Positions 36,101-42,705 of a stretch of DNA of 64,000 nt are shown here, in pieces. The position numbers and the translations under genes were made by a program. The notes beneath the pieces were generated by a model. That model had not been told where the DNA came from and searched no databases. It saw only the letters and a program-made list of their open reading frames with translations. Source of the DNA: Petrotoga mobilis SJ95. Its GTDB lineage: Bacteria; Thermotogota; Thermotogae; Petrotogales; Petrotogaceae. The stretch covers positions 968,501 through 1,032,500 of the forward strand of contig NC_010003.1 in the NCBI RefSeq assembly GCF_000018605.1, written 5' to 3'. How positions within the stretch are numbered: position 1 is the stretch's first letter; every line of letters begins with the position of its first letter.

Positions 36101-36428
36101 AAAATTCTTCGTCTTTTTTCTCTGCTTCTATTAAATCCATTATCTCATTTTCGATGTATACCTTCAAAAAATCCCTGTTCAGTATTACAGATTGTGGTTG
36201 GTATGTTTTTAGCGTCTCAGTTACATATTGGTTTATAACCCTGAAGGCATCACGATTTATAGTTTTTTTTGTTTGTGATGCAATATATTCTGCCACTTGC
36301 TTCACATAAAAACCAGAAGGCCCTAGAAACAAAAAGTTCAGAGGGTCTTCGTTGTAAAAAGGAAGTATAAGATCTCCAACGTTTTTAAAATGTTCAGGAT
36401 TTAAGTCAAATAAATAGACCTTTTTCAT
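33183..36428 (-). CDS. AddB-like PD-(D/E)XK nuclease with Fe-S cluster, no functional P-loop
   Basis: 1081 residues, AddB/RexB-like. The C-terminal nuclease shows SRIDRVD, a DEFDEQ.. strand and YSIMDYKRSK followed by QLLIYYLTLL, the Asp/Lys active site and QhxxY motif of RecB-type nucleases. Four Cys (C755 in YVDCPFKY; C1055, C1058, C1064 in DCSSCQFRSLC) match the AddB iron-sulfur clasp. The N-terminal P-loop position reads LGPSGFYVKQ and lacks Gly-Lys-Ser/Thr. No addA lies in the window. Likely a double-strand-break end-processing subunit whose partner is elsewhere. AddB is normally 1100-1200 residues. Confidence 0.8.
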   Translation of the reverse strand: MKKVYLFDLNPEHFKNVGDLILPFYNEDPLNFLFLGPSGFYVKQVAEYIASQTKKTINRDAFRVINQYVTETLKTYQPQSVILNRDFLKVYIENEIMDLIEAEKKDEEFSEYLNVISKSQKSVEYILDIFEKKWEISRVEDEKIVESSEEYKLLDDSIDNNSNLYMLYTKLEKKLEDILETKFDMSIKYQRNYDPVSVYKWFYEILPTRLKEEGKKYIGKRVVISGFFDISPAVNKTLKALFDLFEEVHFITWVNIEDRSFDSITNIHNFLKNEGFEFQSKRKGLKRIFENTNIEIFPMNNDVSEIETLTKEIKRRLISENLSPDDLGVVVPNNSTAKLLADYLEDAKVPYRFKNDVPLNESQIVLILLQPIKTLVRGCEVEDILAMIESGYGGVTELTMEQIENYLKHLNLFYDIQKSSLKNRKEKWMNTVEKEIDKRSSQLKGTEEIERISEELKDLRELKKCLGNIFSLLEDIQKSKDRKRYFSVSDYRELVKEWINTYLSHFNILKTYEDVLPVESQLNALKAFETLVFNVEENLEKILKSDKNLGIEKFYKILSSLIQIETYRESERYDNTVEIMSLEDSRFVKKKYKYFVGFTEENYPSIKVNPFITSMSNEGTSIARHSEKISRRNLFISMIFADNIIFTYPNAKLSGEPILPSPYEKEFRNNFKNVKYSSEFLSKKEILPKDPENIFSESEATIYYILNGKKEYLQSKHCTDIERLKKEITNPSWQLYKNTDLGRLSHTKITTYVDCPFKYYLGIEGRLNGDKDFGKFFDGLIKHRVMKEIFSKYKNYEVMSQKILNKEELKEEIKKIIEDIWEEYTDDFLQTYQAIKDVESEIITEDILETIEDIHRNYIHFKKGIDLTYSQVIATELEVNSKINIGNFHDVDLTSRIDRVDLLNGNYAYLLDEFDEQLLPGTYSIMDYKRSKNFQSEQLLIYYLTLLNSEEWKNKLTNSDVYLKFQVVSKKKEHKNDNFIKIQKGQIIYKEHKSKAKYVSFDIKEFYTWLEKVFQNINKSDFTPIAVKEREIRRFLEEMYDKYNNAKTGEKYYDCSSCQFRSLCELIQYKKDFNINIKKYL

Positions 36429-36433
36429 TTTTT

Positions 36434-36883
36434 CTACCAGCTTTCTATTTCGTTTCTCACTTCATCGAAGTTGTATTCAAATCTGTAAGTCCTATTTTCC
36501 CTTTCGTTCCCAAAGAAATCCTTCTCTATATAGTCATAGTTGCCAAGGTTATATTTGTATTCTATTTCAGTATTTGGAGGCATTTTTATAGTTAATTGGT
36601 ACGTTCCGTCATCCACTTTATCAAACCTATAATTTTCATCTCCCACCAACCAATTGTTGAAGTTTCCCATCATATAAATTGAAGCATCTTCTGGTGTATC
36701 TTCTGGAACGGAAGTGATTATAAAAGTGACTTCGAACAAATTTTCATCTTCTTCTGAAAACGAAGGTATTTCTGGGGCTGTTGTAGGAGATGGCTGAGCT
36801 GTTGTCGAGGCTTTTTGTGAAGAAAAACCAAAAAGCAAAAGAATTATTGCAAAGGGAAGTAAGATTTCTAAAAATCCTTTCAA
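36434..36883 (-). CDS. Membrane-anchored protein with CBM20/48-like domain
   Basis: 149 residues. A hydrophobic N-terminus (LLPFAIILLLFGF) acts as anchor or signal peptide without lipobox Cys. A Thr/Pro/Ala/Ser linker (about 26-45) follows. Residues 50-140 form an AMPK/CBM-like beta-sandwich with IYMMGNFNNW (the typical G-x-FNxW), GTYQLTIKMP and IEYKYNLG. Such domains bind alpha-glucans such as starch or glycogen. Six bases separate it from the AddB-like gene, so they may be cotranscribed, though the functions look unrelated. No catalytic domain. Confidence 0.75.
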   Translation of the reverse strand: MKGFLEILLPFAIILLLFGFSSQKASTTAQPSPTTAPEIPSFSEEDENLFEVTFIITSVPEDTPEDASIYMMGNFNNWLVGDENYRFDKVDDGTYQLTIKMPPNTEIEYKYNLGNYDYIEKDFFGNERENRTYRFEYNFDEVRNEIESW

Positions 36884-37019
36884 CTCTTTTTCACCTCTTT
36901 AATGGTGTAACTCTGTTTTCAGTTTATTATATCATATTTATTATCTTAATTCACATAAAGATTTTTAAGGTAATTGTTATTTAAATTCTTAAACAAATAT
37001 CATTTGTTCACGAAACTTA

Positions 37020-37028
37020 TGGTATAAT
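37020..37028 (+). promoter_or_regulatory. Extended -10 promoter of the DEAD-box gene
   Basis: TGGTATAAT is a consensus extended -10 box 46 bases before the ATG. TTGTTC lies upstream but at too short a distance (13 bases) to be a normal -35. Confidence 0.65.
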
Positions 37029-37073
37029 CTAAAAGGTTATTTTGGCCCAAAAAAATAAAAAAGGAGTAAAAAC

Positions 37074-38666
37074 ATGACAAAATTTCAACAAATGGGCCTT
37101 TCTGATAACATACTCAGCGCGATTGATAGAAAAGGGTACGAAGCACCAACTCCTATCCAAGAAAAGGTTATCCCCCTTCTTTTATCTGGTAAGAATAATG
37201 TAATCGGTCAGGCTCAAACTGGTACAGGAAAAACTGCAGCATTTGGTATACCTCTAATTGAAAGATTAGACGAAAAAGCAAACGACGTTCAAGCTTTAGT
37301 ATTAACACCCACGAGAGAGTTAGCTTTGCAGGTTTGTAACGAAATCGACTCATTGAAAGGAAACAAAAGATTGAATCTTCTTCCCGTGTATGGAGGGGTC
37401 TCAATTGGAAATCAAATTAGAGCCCTTAAGAGAAGAGTTGATTTAGTAGTAGGTACACCTGGAAGAATAATAGACCATTTGAACAGAGGTACTTTAGATA
37501 TTACTAAAATCAAGTATTTAGTCATTGATGAAGCCGATGAAATGTTAGATATGGGTTTTATAGAAGATGTGGAGATGATTCTCTCAAAAACTAATAAAGA
37601 AAAGCAGATTTTGATGTTTTCGGCTACGATGCCTCAAAGGATTGTTACCCTCGCTAGAAAGCATATGGGGAATTTTGAAACGGTAACAACCGTTCAAGAA
37701 AACAAAGAGGACATAACTGTAAAGAAGGCAAAACAAATTTATTACATGATTTCTGAGTCTAATAAAATAGAACTTTTGAGTAGGCTTATAGATATAGACA
37801 CTAATTTTTACGGTCTTGTATTTACTAAAACAAAAGTCCAATCAGAAGAAATTGCAAATGAATTAATCAAAAAAGGTTACGAAGCAGAAGCTTTAAATGG
37901 AGATGTCTCTCAAAATCAAAGAGAAAGAATAATGGATAGATTTAAGAGCAAACGAATAAAAATTTTAATATCCACAGATGTTGCAGCCAGAGGTATAGAT
38001 ATAGACAATCTTAAATACGTGATCAATTATTCTCTTCCACAAAATCCAGAAAATTACATACACCGTATAGGAAGAACTGCGAGGGCTGGGAATGAGGGTA
38101 CAGCTATTACTTTTGTCACACCAACAGAGTACAGAAGATTTATGTTCATCAAGCATTCTTCAAAAGCCATAATAGAAGAAGCTAAAATACCACAAGCTAA
38201 AGATATTGTTAACGCAAAAGTTGAAAAAATAAAAGATGAGATCAAATCTAATCTTGCCAAAGATATAGATCCCATTTATGAAATCTTGGCGGAAACAATC
38301 TTAGAAGAAACTGATCAAGAGCCTAGCCAAATAATTGCTTCTATTTTAAAGTATTTTTATGGCGGAATCTTGAAAGAAGAAAATTATAACAAAATAAAGG
38401 AAGTTAAAAATTCTTCAAAAAGCAAGGACCAACGATTGTTTGTTGCATTAGGTAGTTCAAGCAAAATGACACCGAAAAAGCTTGCTGAATTTATCGAAAG
38501 GGAAACTGGTGTAACCATTAAAAAAATAAAAGATATACAAGTAATGGAAAAATTTTCTTTTGTAACGGTTCCTTCTGAACAAGCTGAAGCAATAATAGAG
38601 ATATTTAAGCAAAAATCAAATAGAAAAAGACCACTTGTAGTACAAGCTAAGTCCAAAAGAAATTAG
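37074..38666 (+). CDS. DEAD-box RNA helicase (DeaD/CshA type) with DbpA-like RNA-binding domain
   Basis: 530 residues. Helicase core with Q motif, AQTGTGKT, PTRELA, TPGRI, DEAD (in VIDEADEMLDMGF), SAT, DVAARGIDI and HRIGRTAR in order. After about residue 440, RLFVALGSSSKMTPKKLAEF with the following strands is a DbpA-type RNA-binding domain (PF03880). Such enzymes remodel rRNA precursors or mRNA, often in cold adaptation. AAAGGAG lies before the ATG. Monocistronic, converging on the malic enzyme gene with 32 bases between and no clear terminator. Confidence 0.93.
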   Translation: MTKFQQMGLSDNILSAIDRKGYEAPTPIQEKVIPLLLSGKNNVIGQAQTGTGKTAAFGIPLIERLDEKANDVQALVLTPTRELALQVCNEIDSLKGNKRLNLLPVYGGVSIGNQIRALKRRVDLVVGTPGRIIDHLNRGTLDITKIKYLVIDEADEMLDMGFIEDVEMILSKTNKEKQILMFSATMPQRIVTLARKHMGNFETVTTVQENKEDITVKKAKQIYYMISESNKIELLSRLIDIDTNFYGLVFTKTKVQSEEIANELIKKGYEAEALNGDVSQNQRERIMDRFKSKRIKILISTDVAARGIDIDNLKYVINYSLPQNPENYIHRIGRTARAGNEGTAITFVTPTEYRRFMFIKHSSKAIIEEAKIPQAKDIVNAKVEKIKDEIKSNLAKDIDPIYEILAETILEETDQEPSQIIASILKYFYGGILKEENYNKIKEVKNSSKSKDQRLFVALGSSSKMTPKKLAEFIERETGVTIKKIKDIQVMEKFSFVTVPSEQAEAIIEIFKQKSNRKRPLVVQAKSKRN

Positions 38667-38698
38667 AAAGTGAAGTCATAAACGGATTATAGAAACAT

Positions 38699-39847
38699 TT
38701 AGTTCGAACTAGAAGCATTTTTAACCGCTTCGTATACGTTTAAATGTAATCTTTTATCATAAGCTTCGGGTAAAATTCTGTTAGGTGTAGGAATACATGA
38801 ATTTGAAATTGCAAGTATTGCAGAATGGAGCATTTTTTTAGTTATTTTTGATTTTTCCTCTATCGCTCCTTTCATTATTCCTGGAAAGGCTATGAGATTG
38901 TTGAGTTGGTTAGGATAATCTGATCTGCCAGTTGCCACTATACTTGCCCCGAAGCTTTTTGCTAATATTGGATCTATTTCCGGTAAAGGGTTGGCAAGTG
39001 CAAATATTATAGGATTTTTATTCATCTTTTTTACCATCTCTTCGTTCAAAATATTCCCCCTGGATACTCCTATGAACACATCTGCACCAAAAAGAGCATC
39101 TGAGAGATCCCCACTTATATTCTCTGGATTCGTTATCTTTGCTAATTCTTGATGATATTCATGTAAACAACTTTCTGGAACATTTTTATTCAAGACCCCA
39201 TTTTTGTCAACTAAAACAAGATTTATGACCCCAAAATCCATTAAAAACTTGGCTATATTGTATCCCGCTGCCCCTATACCATTAATAACAACTTTAATAT
39301 TTTTTGCTTCTTTCCCCGTTAATTTCAATGCATTCAACAATCCGGCAGTCACTACGACAGCAGTCCCCTGCTGATCATCATGAAAAACCGGAATATTCAT
39401 TGTTTTATTCAATTCTTCTAATATTTGAAAACATCTGGGAGCAGAGATGTCTTCTAAGTTTATACCTCCAAAAGAAGGTTCCAAGTTTTTCACAATTGAA
39501 ACAATTTCTTCTGGATCCTGTGTATTAAGGCAAATTGGGAAGGCATCAAGTTGACCAAAAAGATTAAAAAGCAAGGCTTTACCTTCCATAACAGGAAGCG
39601 CACCATATGGGCCTATATTACCAAGCCCTAATACGGCACTCCCGTCTGAAATGATACCAACGGTGTTCCAACGTCTTGTGTATAAAAATGTGTTTTCTGG
39701 ATCTTTAGAGCATTCTTCTGCAACATCTGCTACACCTGGAGTGTATAGTAGGGATAACGATTCTTCGTTCAAATTGTCAACATTTGAAATTGTCTTGATT
39801 TTTCCTCTGAGTATTTTGTGTAATTCTTTTGCGTCCAAGGTTAACAC
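38699..39847 (-). CDS. Malic enzyme (short, NAD(P)-dependent, decarboxylating)
   Basis: 382 residues, the short bacterial form. SLLYTPGVADVAEECSKDP, VGIISDGSAVLGLGNIGP, MEGKALLFNLFG, FGGINLEDISAPRCF, FHDDQQGTA and the NAD(P) fold INGIGAAGYNIA are all present. Catalyses malate to pyruvate and CO2. Eleven bases after the fumarase beta-subunit gene in the same direction, so fumarate to malate to pyruvate forms one operon. Cofactor preference cannot be read with confidence. Confidence 0.93.
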   Translation of the reverse strand: MLTLDAKELHKILRGKIKTISNVDNLNEESLSLLYTPGVADVAEECSKDPENTFLYTRRWNTVGIISDGSAVLGLGNIGPYGALPVMEGKALLFNLFGQLDAFPICLNTQDPEEIVSIVKNLEPSFGGINLEDISAPRCFQILEELNKTMNIPVFHDDQQGTAVVVTAGLLNALKLTGKEAKNIKVVINGIGAAGYNIAKFLMDFGVINLVLVDKNGVLNKNVPESCLHEYHQELAKITNPENISGDLSDALFGADVFIGVSRGNILNEEMVKKMNKNPIIFALANPLPEIDPILAKSFGASIVATGRSDYPNQLNNLIAFPGIMKGAIEEKSKITKKMLHSAILAISNSCIPTPNRILPEAYDKRLHLNVYEAVKNASSSN

Positions 39848-39857
39848 CCCTTAAAAG

Positions 39858-40355
39858 TTAGAATATCTGATTGCCGCTTGTATCTATTGCCACCATTAAA
39901 GGAAAATCTTTTACGTTTATGTTGTAAATTGCTTCTGGCCCTAATTCCGCGAAGGCTAGAACCCTTATATCCTTCACACACTTAGAAAGATAAGCAGCTG
40001 CACCACTTGGAGTTATAAAATAAACTCGCTTGTATTTTATACATAGCTTTACTGCTAAATCATTTCTTTTCCCCTTTCCAACAGTTGCTAACACGCCTAA
40101 TTTAAAGATCATTTCAAGATATTTATCCATTCTTTCACTCGTTGTCGGACCTATAGCACCTATCTTAGAGTTTTTTGGAGGATTTGCAGGACCTGCATAA
40201 AATACAATTTTTTCATTTAAATCTACAGGAAGCTGCGAATTTTTTGAAAGTAATTCTAAAAGTCTTTGATGGGCAGCATCCCTCATAACTATCAATTCAC
40301 CTGTATATTGTAAGAGTTCCCCGATTTTTAATTTTTCAATTTCATTTACTTTCAA
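39858..40355 (-). CDS. Class I fumarate hydratase, beta (C-terminal) subunit
   Basis: 165 residues. GELLQYTGELIVMRDAAHQR, VFYAGPANPPKNSKIGAIGP then TTSERMDKYLEMIFKLG are the conserved beta-domain motifs of iron-sulfur fumarases and L-tartrate dehydratases. It overlaps the alpha-subunit gene by 14 bases. Together the two subunits hydrate fumarate reversibly to malate; tartrate dehydratase is the alternative, but the adjoining malic enzyme favours fumarase. Confidence 0.9.
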   Translation of the reverse strand: MKVNEIEKLKIGELLQYTGELIVMRDAAHQRLLELLSKNSQLPVDLNEKIVFYAGPANPPKNSKIGAIGPTTSERMDKYLEMIFKLGVLATVGKGKRNDLAVKLCIKYKRVYFITPSGAAAYLSKCVKDIRVLAFAELGPEAIYNINVKDFPLMVAIDTSGNQIF

Positions 40356-41163
40356 ATTTTACCACACCTTTTCTACAAAGGTAACAATCTAAGGAAACCC
40401 CAACTGGAAGTGTAGCAATATGAGTGGGAGCATACTCTATATGTACAGAAAAAACTGAAACTCCTTCCTTTAGTCCTTGAAAACCTATATTTAAAGTATT
40501 TAAATCTTTTAAAAGCTCTTCTTCAAAGTCTGCATAAGTAGGATTTTGATTTCTTTCTTTGAAACTTTTTGTCAATGCCAATTTGGATAAAATCATCGCC
40601 TTATCGGAAGTTCCACCTATTCCTATTCCAACATGTAAAGGTGGACAGCCTTTTGCACCGTTTTCTTTCACATGCCCAATTATTACATCTTTTAACTCCT
40701 GAGCTCTGATTGACGGCTTTAACATGAACAAGGCTGAGAGATTTTCACTTCCCCCACCTTTCACCAAAAATTTGATCTCTAAACTCTTCCCAGAAATTTG
40801 GAATATGTGTACCACAGGGGGAGTGTTGTTCTTAGTGTTTTTTCTTTCAAAAAGGGGATCATTCACAACTGAAAATCGAAATGGATTTTCTGCATATACC
40901 TTTTCAACTACCTCATTCAAAGTGGTAAATATTGGTTCTTCAAGTACAACTTCGTTCCCTAAAAAAACAAAGAATTCAACAATACCTGTATCCTGACAGA
41001 GAGGTAATTTTTCAGCTTCTGCAATTTTGTAATTTTCTTTTAGCGCTTGCGAAAATGGACCACTGTATCCGTCTATGTAAGCTTTTACCTCAGGATTTAT
41101 CGTTTCATTAGCCTGTACTATATGGTTTGACAACTTTTCGAATATTTCACGCTTATATATCAT
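40342..41163 (-). CDS. Class I fumarate hydratase, alpha (Fe-S) subunit
   Basis: 273 residues from ATG 41163, the usual size. Cysteines likely to hold the 4Fe-4S cluster are C56 (KLPLCQDTG), C173 (GAKGCPPLHVGIGIGG) and C260 or C263 (DCYLCRKG). VKGGGSENLS is also family-typical. AAAGGAGAT lies before ATG 41163. The frame is open 36 codons further upstream, but that part covers a likely TGCTAAAAT promoter box and has no ribosome site, so it is treated as leader. First gene of the fumarase/malic enzyme operon. Confidence 0.9.
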   Translation of the reverse strand: MIYKREIFEKLSNHIVQANETINPEVKAYIDGYSGPFSQALKENYKIAEAEKLPLCQDTGIVEFFVFLGNEVVLEEPIFTTLNEVVEKVYAENPFRFSVVNDPLFERKNTKNNTPPVVHIFQISGKSLEIKFLVKGGGSENLSALFMLKPSIRAQELKDVIIGHVKENGAKGCPPLHVGIGIGGTSDKAMILSKLALTKSFKERNQNPTYADFEEELLKDLNTLNIGFQGLKEGVSVFSVHIEYAPTHIATLPVGVSLDCYLCRKGVVKFESK

Positions 41164-41310
41164 GCCAATCTCCTTTTTACAATGGATTACTGTCTTAAGC
41201 AATTCTAATTGTTTAATTTCTAAAGCTTCTATTTTATCGACTATTTTTCCATCTTGTTGAAATTTTAGCATAAAAAATGAAAAATTAAGAATTTTTAAGT
41301 TTTTAAGTCC

Positions 41311-41360
41311 TAATCGTCTACAATCGACTTTAATCGTCTATAATCTCATTTAATCGGATT
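41311..41360 (+). repeat. Phased decamer array 2 (five units, YAATC every 10 bases)
   Basis: Units begin at 41311, 41321, 41331, 41341 and 41351. Four start TAATC and one CAATC; units 1 and 3 are identical (TAATCGTCTA). The period is exactly 10. The last unit ends 22 bases before the -10 box (41383) of the second LacI gene, the same distance as in array 1. It also lies between this gene and the divergent fumarase operon, so it could serve both. Confidence 0.8.
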
Positions 41361-41382
41361 TTTATTTTAAGAATATAAGAGT

Positions 41383-41388
41383 TATAAT
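41383..41388 (+). promoter_or_regulatory. -10 box of the second LacI gene
   Basis: TATAAT. The -35 position 17 bases upstream (41360-41365) reads TTTTAT, a poor match, so the decamer array immediately before it may supply activation. Confidence 0.6.
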
Positions 41389-41395
41389 ATGAATA

Positions 41396-41409
41396 GTTAA
41401 GCGGTTAAG
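41396..41409. promoter_or_regulatory. LacI-type operator before the GH94-locus regulator
   Basis: GTTAAGCGGTTAAG is a 14-base near-palindrome with central CG (TTAA arms). A variant, CTTAACCGATTAAG, occurs after the regulator gene at 42483-42496. The site falls about at the transcription start, consistent with autorepression. Confidence 0.7.
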
Positions 41410-41441
41410 TACTCTTATAATCAAATATTGGAGGAAAAACA

Positions 41442-42467
41442 ATGCCACCAAAGAGAAACAAAAATTCTCGAATAACTATTGAAGATATAGCACAGATCGC
41501 ACAAGTCTCTAAAGCTACTGTTTCTTATGTGATCAACGATAAACCTGGTGTAAGTGAACCAGTTAGAAATAAAATAAAAAATATAATTGAGGAAACTAAT
41601 TATTTCCCTAATTCTGCAGCAAGAGGTTTAGCAGGTGAAAAAACAAATTTTGTTGGTTTAGTTATCCCTGATATTTCTGATATGTTTTATGCAAATATTA
41701 TTAGAGGAGTAGAAAAAACTTTAAATAAAAAAGAATATCTTCTCAATCTATTTACCACACACGCAAGACCAGAAAGAGAGCAACAAGTAGTTCGACTGTT
41801 GAATAAAAGTATGGTTGACGGATTAATTATAATGGCTTATTTTATTACTGATAATTTCATACAATCTTTGAAAGAAAGAGAGATCCCTTTTGTCTTCATC
41901 GATTACCCACCAAAAGATGAAGATATTTATTCCGTAATGGTTGACAACGAAAATGGTGCTTTTGAGGCGACAGAATATTTGATAAAACTTGGGCATAAAA
42001 AAATAGCGTTTTTAGAAGGTCCAGAAGTTGCGTGGGATTCAAAGGCACGATTCAAAGGTTATTTAAAGGCATTAGAAACTCATGGGATCAAATTCAACCC
42101 AGAATTGGTTGAAAATGGTAATTTTACAAAAGAGGAGGGATATACCGCTACAAAAAGGTTGTTAGAAAAAGGAGAAAAATTCACAGCTGTCTTTTCTTCG
42201 AACGATCAAATGGCTATAGGGGCAATAAGGGCTTTAAAAGAAAGTGGGTACAAAATTCCAACAGATGTCTCTATTGTGGGTTTTGATAACATCGAGGCAA
42301 GTTCTATAATAGAACCCCCTCTAACAACTGTTTCACAGCCTATATATGAAATGGGTAAAAAGGCTGTAGATATAATAACAGCTTTGATAAATGGAGAAAC
42401 AATAGAAGAAAAAAGATATATGTTAAAAACAAAATTAATTGAAAGACATTCTTGTACAAAAATATAA
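41442..42467 (+). CDS. LacI-family repressor of the GH94/ABC locus
   Basis: 341 residues. HTH ITIEDIAQIAQVSKATVSYV, hinge NYFPNSAARGLAGEKT, then the sugar-binding core with VGFDNIEASSIIEPPLTTVS near the end. ATTGGAGGA precedes the ATG. Operator-like 14-mers lie in its own promoter and between it and the GH94 gene, so it probably represses itself and the phosphorylase/importer genes, relieved by the imported beta-glucoside or its product. It is a paralogue of the rbsR product at 4384 and shares the decamer-array promoter layout. Confidence 0.9.
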   Translation: MPPKRNKNSRITIEDIAQIAQVSKATVSYVINDKPGVSEPVRNKIKNIIEETNYFPNSAARGLAGEKTNFVGLVIPDISDMFYANIIRGVEKTLNKKEYLLNLFTTHARPEREQQVVRLLNKSMVDGLIIMAYFITDNFIQSLKEREIPFVFIDYPPKDEDIYSVMVDNENGAFEATEYLIKLGHKKIAFLEGPEVAWDSKARFKGYLKALETHGIKFNPELVENGNFTKEEGYTATKRLLEKGEKFTAVFSSNDQMAIGAIRALKESGYKIPTDVSIVGFDNIEASSIIEPPLTTVSQPIYEMGKKAVDIITALINGETIEEKRYMLKTKLIERHSCTKI

Positions 42468-42482
42468 ATTTTTTAGAGATAA

Positions 42483-42496
42483 CTTAACCGATTAAG
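42483..42496. promoter_or_regulatory. LacI-type operator before the GH94 gene
   Basis: CTTAACCGATTAAG is a 14-base palindrome with one mismatch and central CG, matching the site at 41396-41409. A possible -10 box TATAGA follows at 42501. Links the phosphorylase operon to the adjacent LacI regulator. Confidence 0.7.
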
Positions 42497-42614
42497 TAAT
42501 TATAGATAGAGCTTTCAAGAGACACTTGAGAAATAATATGAGAGGTTACTAATAGGTAAATTCCCAATTCCTTTTCTTTGTTAGTAGAAACAGAAGAAAT
42601 ACGTGAAGTTTTAT

Positions 42615-42655
42615 TTTCCTTATGGGTGGGGAGCGGGGCAAAGGGGCGCTGAAAT
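42615..42655 (+). repeat. G-rich intergenic element, copy 2 (before the GH94 gene)
   Basis: GGGTGGGGAGCGGGGC (42624-42639) then AAAGGGGCGCTGA. Four runs of three or four G with loops of 1, 3 and 4 bases form a canonical G-quadruplex motif on the coding strand, about 55 bases before the ATG and so in the mRNA leader. Near-identical to the copy before rbsB, including the flanking TCCTT and GAAA. Confidence 0.8.
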
Positions 42656-42705
42656 CAGTTTTAATAGACTTTATAACAGTAATTTTAAAAATCAGGAGGG
42701 AATAT

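Noticed and set aside
41164-41271. N-terminal extension of fumarase alpha (36 codons)
   Set aside because: AAAGGAGAT precedes ATG 41163, 273 residues is the usual length, and the extension begins inside a likely promoter box.
42622-42705. N-terminal extension of the GH94 protein (28 codons)
   Set aside because: It translates the G-rich intergenic element; AGGAGGG lies before ATG 42706 and homology-like sequence begins there.
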